Assembly (NCBI GenBank): GCA_035516895.1
Contig: DATIZY010000180.1
Location: 1 to 34,095, forward strand
Source: Gp7-AA10 sp035516895
Lineage (GTDB): Bacteria; Acidobacteriota; Thermoanaerobaculia; Gp7-AA8
Reading direction: 5' to 3'
Length of the DNA: 34,095 bases
Shown here: positions 31,927-34,095 of the stretch, in pieces
Position numbering within the stretch: the first letter of the stretch is position 1
How the letters are laid out: each line of letters opens with the position of its first letter
Notes under the pieces: generated by a model
The model's input: only the letters and a program-made list of their open reading frames with translations
Told to the model about the DNA's origin: nothing
The model's database searches: none
Program-made: the position numbers and the translations under genes

Positions 31927-34032
31927 TCAACTGCGGAGCCATCGGCGAATGCGATCCGCGACCTTCGCCGGCGTGAAGCCGAGGTGGTCGGCGATCGTCT
32001 CGTACGGCGCGGAGGCGCCGAAGCGATCGATCCCGATCACCAGCGCGTCGCGGTTGACGTACTTGTACCAGCCCGAGGAGCGGCCGGCCTCGATCGCGAC
32101 GACGCGGCTGCGGTCGCCGAGCACGCCGTTCTGATAGTCAATATCTTGACGATCGAAGAGATCGAGGCACGGCGCTGAAACGACGCGCGCCCGTTTGCCC
32201 TCGCCGCGCATCAGCTCCGCCGTCTTCACCGCCAGCGGCACCTCGGAACCCGTCGCGATGATCGTGAAGTCGCCGTCGCGATAGTTGTCGAGCACGTACG
32301 CCCCGCGCCAGACCTCGTGCGGATCGAAGCTCGCGCCGTGCACGATCGGGTCGAGCTTCTGCCGCGTGAACACGAGGATCGTCGGCCCTTCGCCCTTCCC
32401 CACCGCCCACGCCCACGCCATGGCGGTCTCCGCGCCGTCGGCCGGACGGAAGAGCGTCATGTTCGGAATCAGCCGCAGCGACCAGAGCTGCTCGATCGAC
32501 TGATGCGTCGGGCCGTCTTCACCGAGGAAGACGGAGTCGTGCGTGTAGACGAAGATGGAGGGGATGTCCATCAGCGCGGCCAGGCGAATCGCCGGACGCA
32601 TGTAGTCGGAGAAGATCAGGAACGTCGATCCGAATGCGCGCCACGATCCGTAAAGCGTTAGGCCGTTGACCTCCGCGCCCATCGAGTGCTCGCGGACGCC
32701 GAAATAGAGATTGCGTCCCTTGAACGCTTCGAGCGGCGGCGGGTCTTTCGGATCTTCCTTCGATCGGACGATGTTCGTCGTCTCTTTGATGTTCGTCTTC
32801 GTCGACGTCGACAGATCGGCCGCGCCGCCGATGAAAAACGGCGCAATCTCGGCGAGCTTCTGAATCACCTGACCGGAGAGATCGCGCGTCGCCGCCGCTT
32901 TTTCGCTCTTCCCGGCTTCGACGAGCTGCATCTCGTATCCGTCGGGCAGCGTGTGATTCCAGTAGCGGTCCCACTCCGCCGCGCGCTGCGGATCGCGCTC
33001 GCGCCACTCGGCCATTCCCTTGTCCCATTTCTTGTGTTCGCGAACGAGTTTCTTCGTTTTGCGCGCGAACTCCTCGCGCACTTCGTCGGGCACGTAGAAC
33101 GCCGGCTCCTGCGGCCAGCCGAGCGCCGCTTTGGTCGCTTTCACTTCGTCGACGCCCAACGGCTCGCCGTGCGCGCGCGAGGTGCCGTGGAACTTCGGGC
33201 TGCCCCAGCCGATCACCGTTCGCGCCATGATGAGCGACGGTTTGTCGGTGACCTTCTGCGCTTTCCTGATCGCTTTGCGGACGGCGGCGCGATCGTGTCC
33301 GTCGATCGACTGCACGTGCCAGTGCACCGCCTCGAACCGCTTCTTCACGTCGTCGGTGAACGAGAGGCGCGTCTCGCCGTCAAGCGAGATGTAATTGTCA
33401 TCGTAGAGATAAATGAGGTTGCCGAGGCCGAGCTGGCCGGCGACGGAGGCGGCTTCGGAGCTGATGCCCTCCATCAGATCGCCGTCGGAGCAGATGCAGT
33501 AAATCCAGTTCGACACCGGCTTGAACCCGTCGCCGGTGTTGAATCGCGCGGCCATCATCTTCGACGCGATTCCCATCCCGACCGCGTTCGCGAATCCCTG
33601 GCCCAACGGCCCGGTGGTCACTTCGATACCGGACGCGTGACCGTACTCGGGATGTCCCGCGGTCTTCGATCCCCACTGCCGGAACGATTGCAGCTGCTCC
33701 ATCGTCATGTCGGGATAGCCGGTGAGATAGAGAAGCGAATAGAGCAGCATCGACGCGTGGCCGGCAGAGAGCACGAAGCGATCGCGGTCCTGCCACTTCG
33801 GCGCTTTCGGATCGTGGCGGAGAAATTCGGTCCACAGCACGAAGGCCATGTCGGCCATGCCCATCGGCGATCCGGGATGTCCGGAATTCGCTTTCTGCAC
33901 GGCGTCGACGGCGAGAAAACGAATCGTGTTGACGCAGAGCTCTTCGAGCTTGTCCTTCCCGCCGAGCTTCGGTTCATTCGACGCCTCGGCGGCTTCGATT
34001 GCGGTGCTGGCTTCCTGTGCGGCGCTGCTCAT
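31927..34032 (-). CDS. tkt: Transketolase
   Basis: The 701-residue TPP enzyme moves two-carbon ketol units between sugar phosphates in the pentose phosphate or Calvin-type pathways. An N-terminal extension (about 1-27, Ala/Glu-rich) precedes the TPP domain. SGHPGSPMGMADMAFVLW and the TPP/Mg motif SDGDLMEGISSEAASVAGQLGLGNLIYLYDDNYIS (split here as about 183-217) are present. The middle domain carries GGAADLSTSTKT and FGVREHSMGAEVNGL with the catalytic Glu. VYTHDSVFLGEDGPTHQSIEQL follows, then a C-terminal domain (TIIATGSEVPLAV). Length is normal. GGGAGGCAGCT upstream supports the ATG at 34032. A CGGCGAG heptamer triplet lies just upstream. Confidence 0.95.
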   Translation of the reverse strand: MSSAAQEASTAIEAAEASNEPKLGGKDKLEELCVNTIRFLAVDAVQKANSGHPGSPMGMADMAFVLWTEFLRHDPKAPKWQDRDRFVLSAGHASMLLYSLLYLTGYPDMTMEQLQSFRQWGSKTAGHPEYGHASGIEVTTGPLGQGFANAVGMGIASKMMAARFNTGDGFKPVSNWIYCICSDGDLMEGISSEAASVAGQLGLGNLIYLYDDNYISLDGETRLSFTDDVKKRFEAVHWHVQSIDGHDRAAVRKAIRKAQKVTDKPSLIMARTVIGWGSPKFHGTSRAHGEPLGVDEVKATKAALGWPQEPAFYVPDEVREEFARKTKKLVREHKKWDKGMAEWRERDPQRAAEWDRYWNHTLPDGYEMQLVEAGKSEKAAATRDLSGQVIQKLAEIAPFFIGGAADLSTSTKTNIKETTNIVRSKEDPKDPPPLEAFKGRNLYFGVREHSMGAEVNGLTLYGSWRAFGSTFLIFSDYMRPAIRLAALMDIPSIFVYTHDSVFLGEDGPTHQSIEQLWSLRLIPNMTLFRPADGAETAMAWAWAVGKGEGPTILVFTRQKLDPIVHGASFDPHEVWRGAYVLDNYRDGDFTIIATGSEVPLAVKTAELMRGEGKRARVVSAPCLDLFDRQDIDYQNGVLGDRSRVVAIEAGRSSGWYKYVNRDALVIGIDRFGASAPYETIADHLGFTPAKVADRIRRWLRS

Positions 34033-34045
34033 AGCTGCCTCCCGA

Positions 34046-34070
34046 CCCGGCGAGCGGCGAGCGGCGAGCA
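34046..34070. repeat. Heptamer triplet (CGGCGAG type)
   Basis: CGGCGAG occurs three times in tandem about 14 bases upstream of the transketolase ATG. The same heptamer occurs in tandem near 29656-29681, where it forms part of a terminator. Confidence 0.8.
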
Positions 34071-34095
34071 GGTGCGTTCGAATGGCGCGCCCGCT

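Overview
The window is GC-rich DNA from a Gram-negative bacterium. It has outer-membrane and periplasmic multihaem cytochromes, System I (Ccm) cytochrome maturation genes, NifJ and a RAYT transposase. The combination most resembles an uncultured Acidobacteriota genome (for example Thermoanaerobaculia or Holophagae-like), but that assignment is an inference from gene content and no marker gene fixes it.

Layout. (1) 1-1300 looks like a stretch of integron-type gene cassettes: a small membrane protein and a CX5R phosphatase, both on + and separated by attC-like palindromic sites. A secreted NTF2-like protein (1423-1881), an MDR oxidoreductase and a small hypothetical gene follow. (2) 3841-6510 (-) encodes a GNAT/NDP-forming acyl-CoA synthetase fusion, a Pat-type protein acetyltransferase candidate. 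(3) 6521-9064 is dominated by arrays of a 7-bp repeat bracketing a divergent gene pair: an unusual radical SAM protein and a 132-residue hypothetical. (4) 9307-12193 (+) is a tight operon: universal stress protein, HypC-like protein lacking Cys2, formyltransferase-fold protein and SPASM-like radical SAM enzyme. (5) 12190-16907 (-) holds a membrane GGDEF protein and pyruvate:ferredoxin oxidoreductase with a palindromic repeat element inside its reading frame. (6) 16982-17446 (+) is a rhodanese whose active-site Cys position is an in-frame TGA followed by a SECIS-like hairpin, so it is a likely selenoprotein.

(7) 17529-29648 is an apparently complete extracellular electron-transfer island. On - are two monohaem cytochromes, an ImcH-like seven-haem NapC/NirT protein, a CbcL-like c/b cytochrome with 11 CXXCH motifs, a RAYT mobile unit, and ccmC-ccmD-ccmE-ccmI-like genes. 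Divergently on + are an OmcA/MtrC-family decahaem cytochrome, an MtrA/DmsE-family decahaem cytochrome and an MtrB/PioB-like beta-barrel, ended by a strong terminator. In total 40 c-type haem sites are encoded. The inferred electron path is quinol to the CbcL/ImcH-like inner-membrane cytochromes, then the small periplasmic cytochromes, then the MtrA-MtrB-like conduit, then the MtrC-like cytochrome. The Ccm proteins would attach the haems.

(8) 29700-34095 holds AT-rich inverted repeats, a PilZ protein, a class A beta-lactamase-fold hydrolase, remnants of a nucleotidyltransferase-type gene pair and transketolase.

A recurring theme is 7-bp periodicity: four unrelated sequence families (AGTCCTN, CGGCGAG, GCGTCAG and an AT-rich TTTCAAA/TTTGAAA type) all form heptameric tandem repeats between genes.
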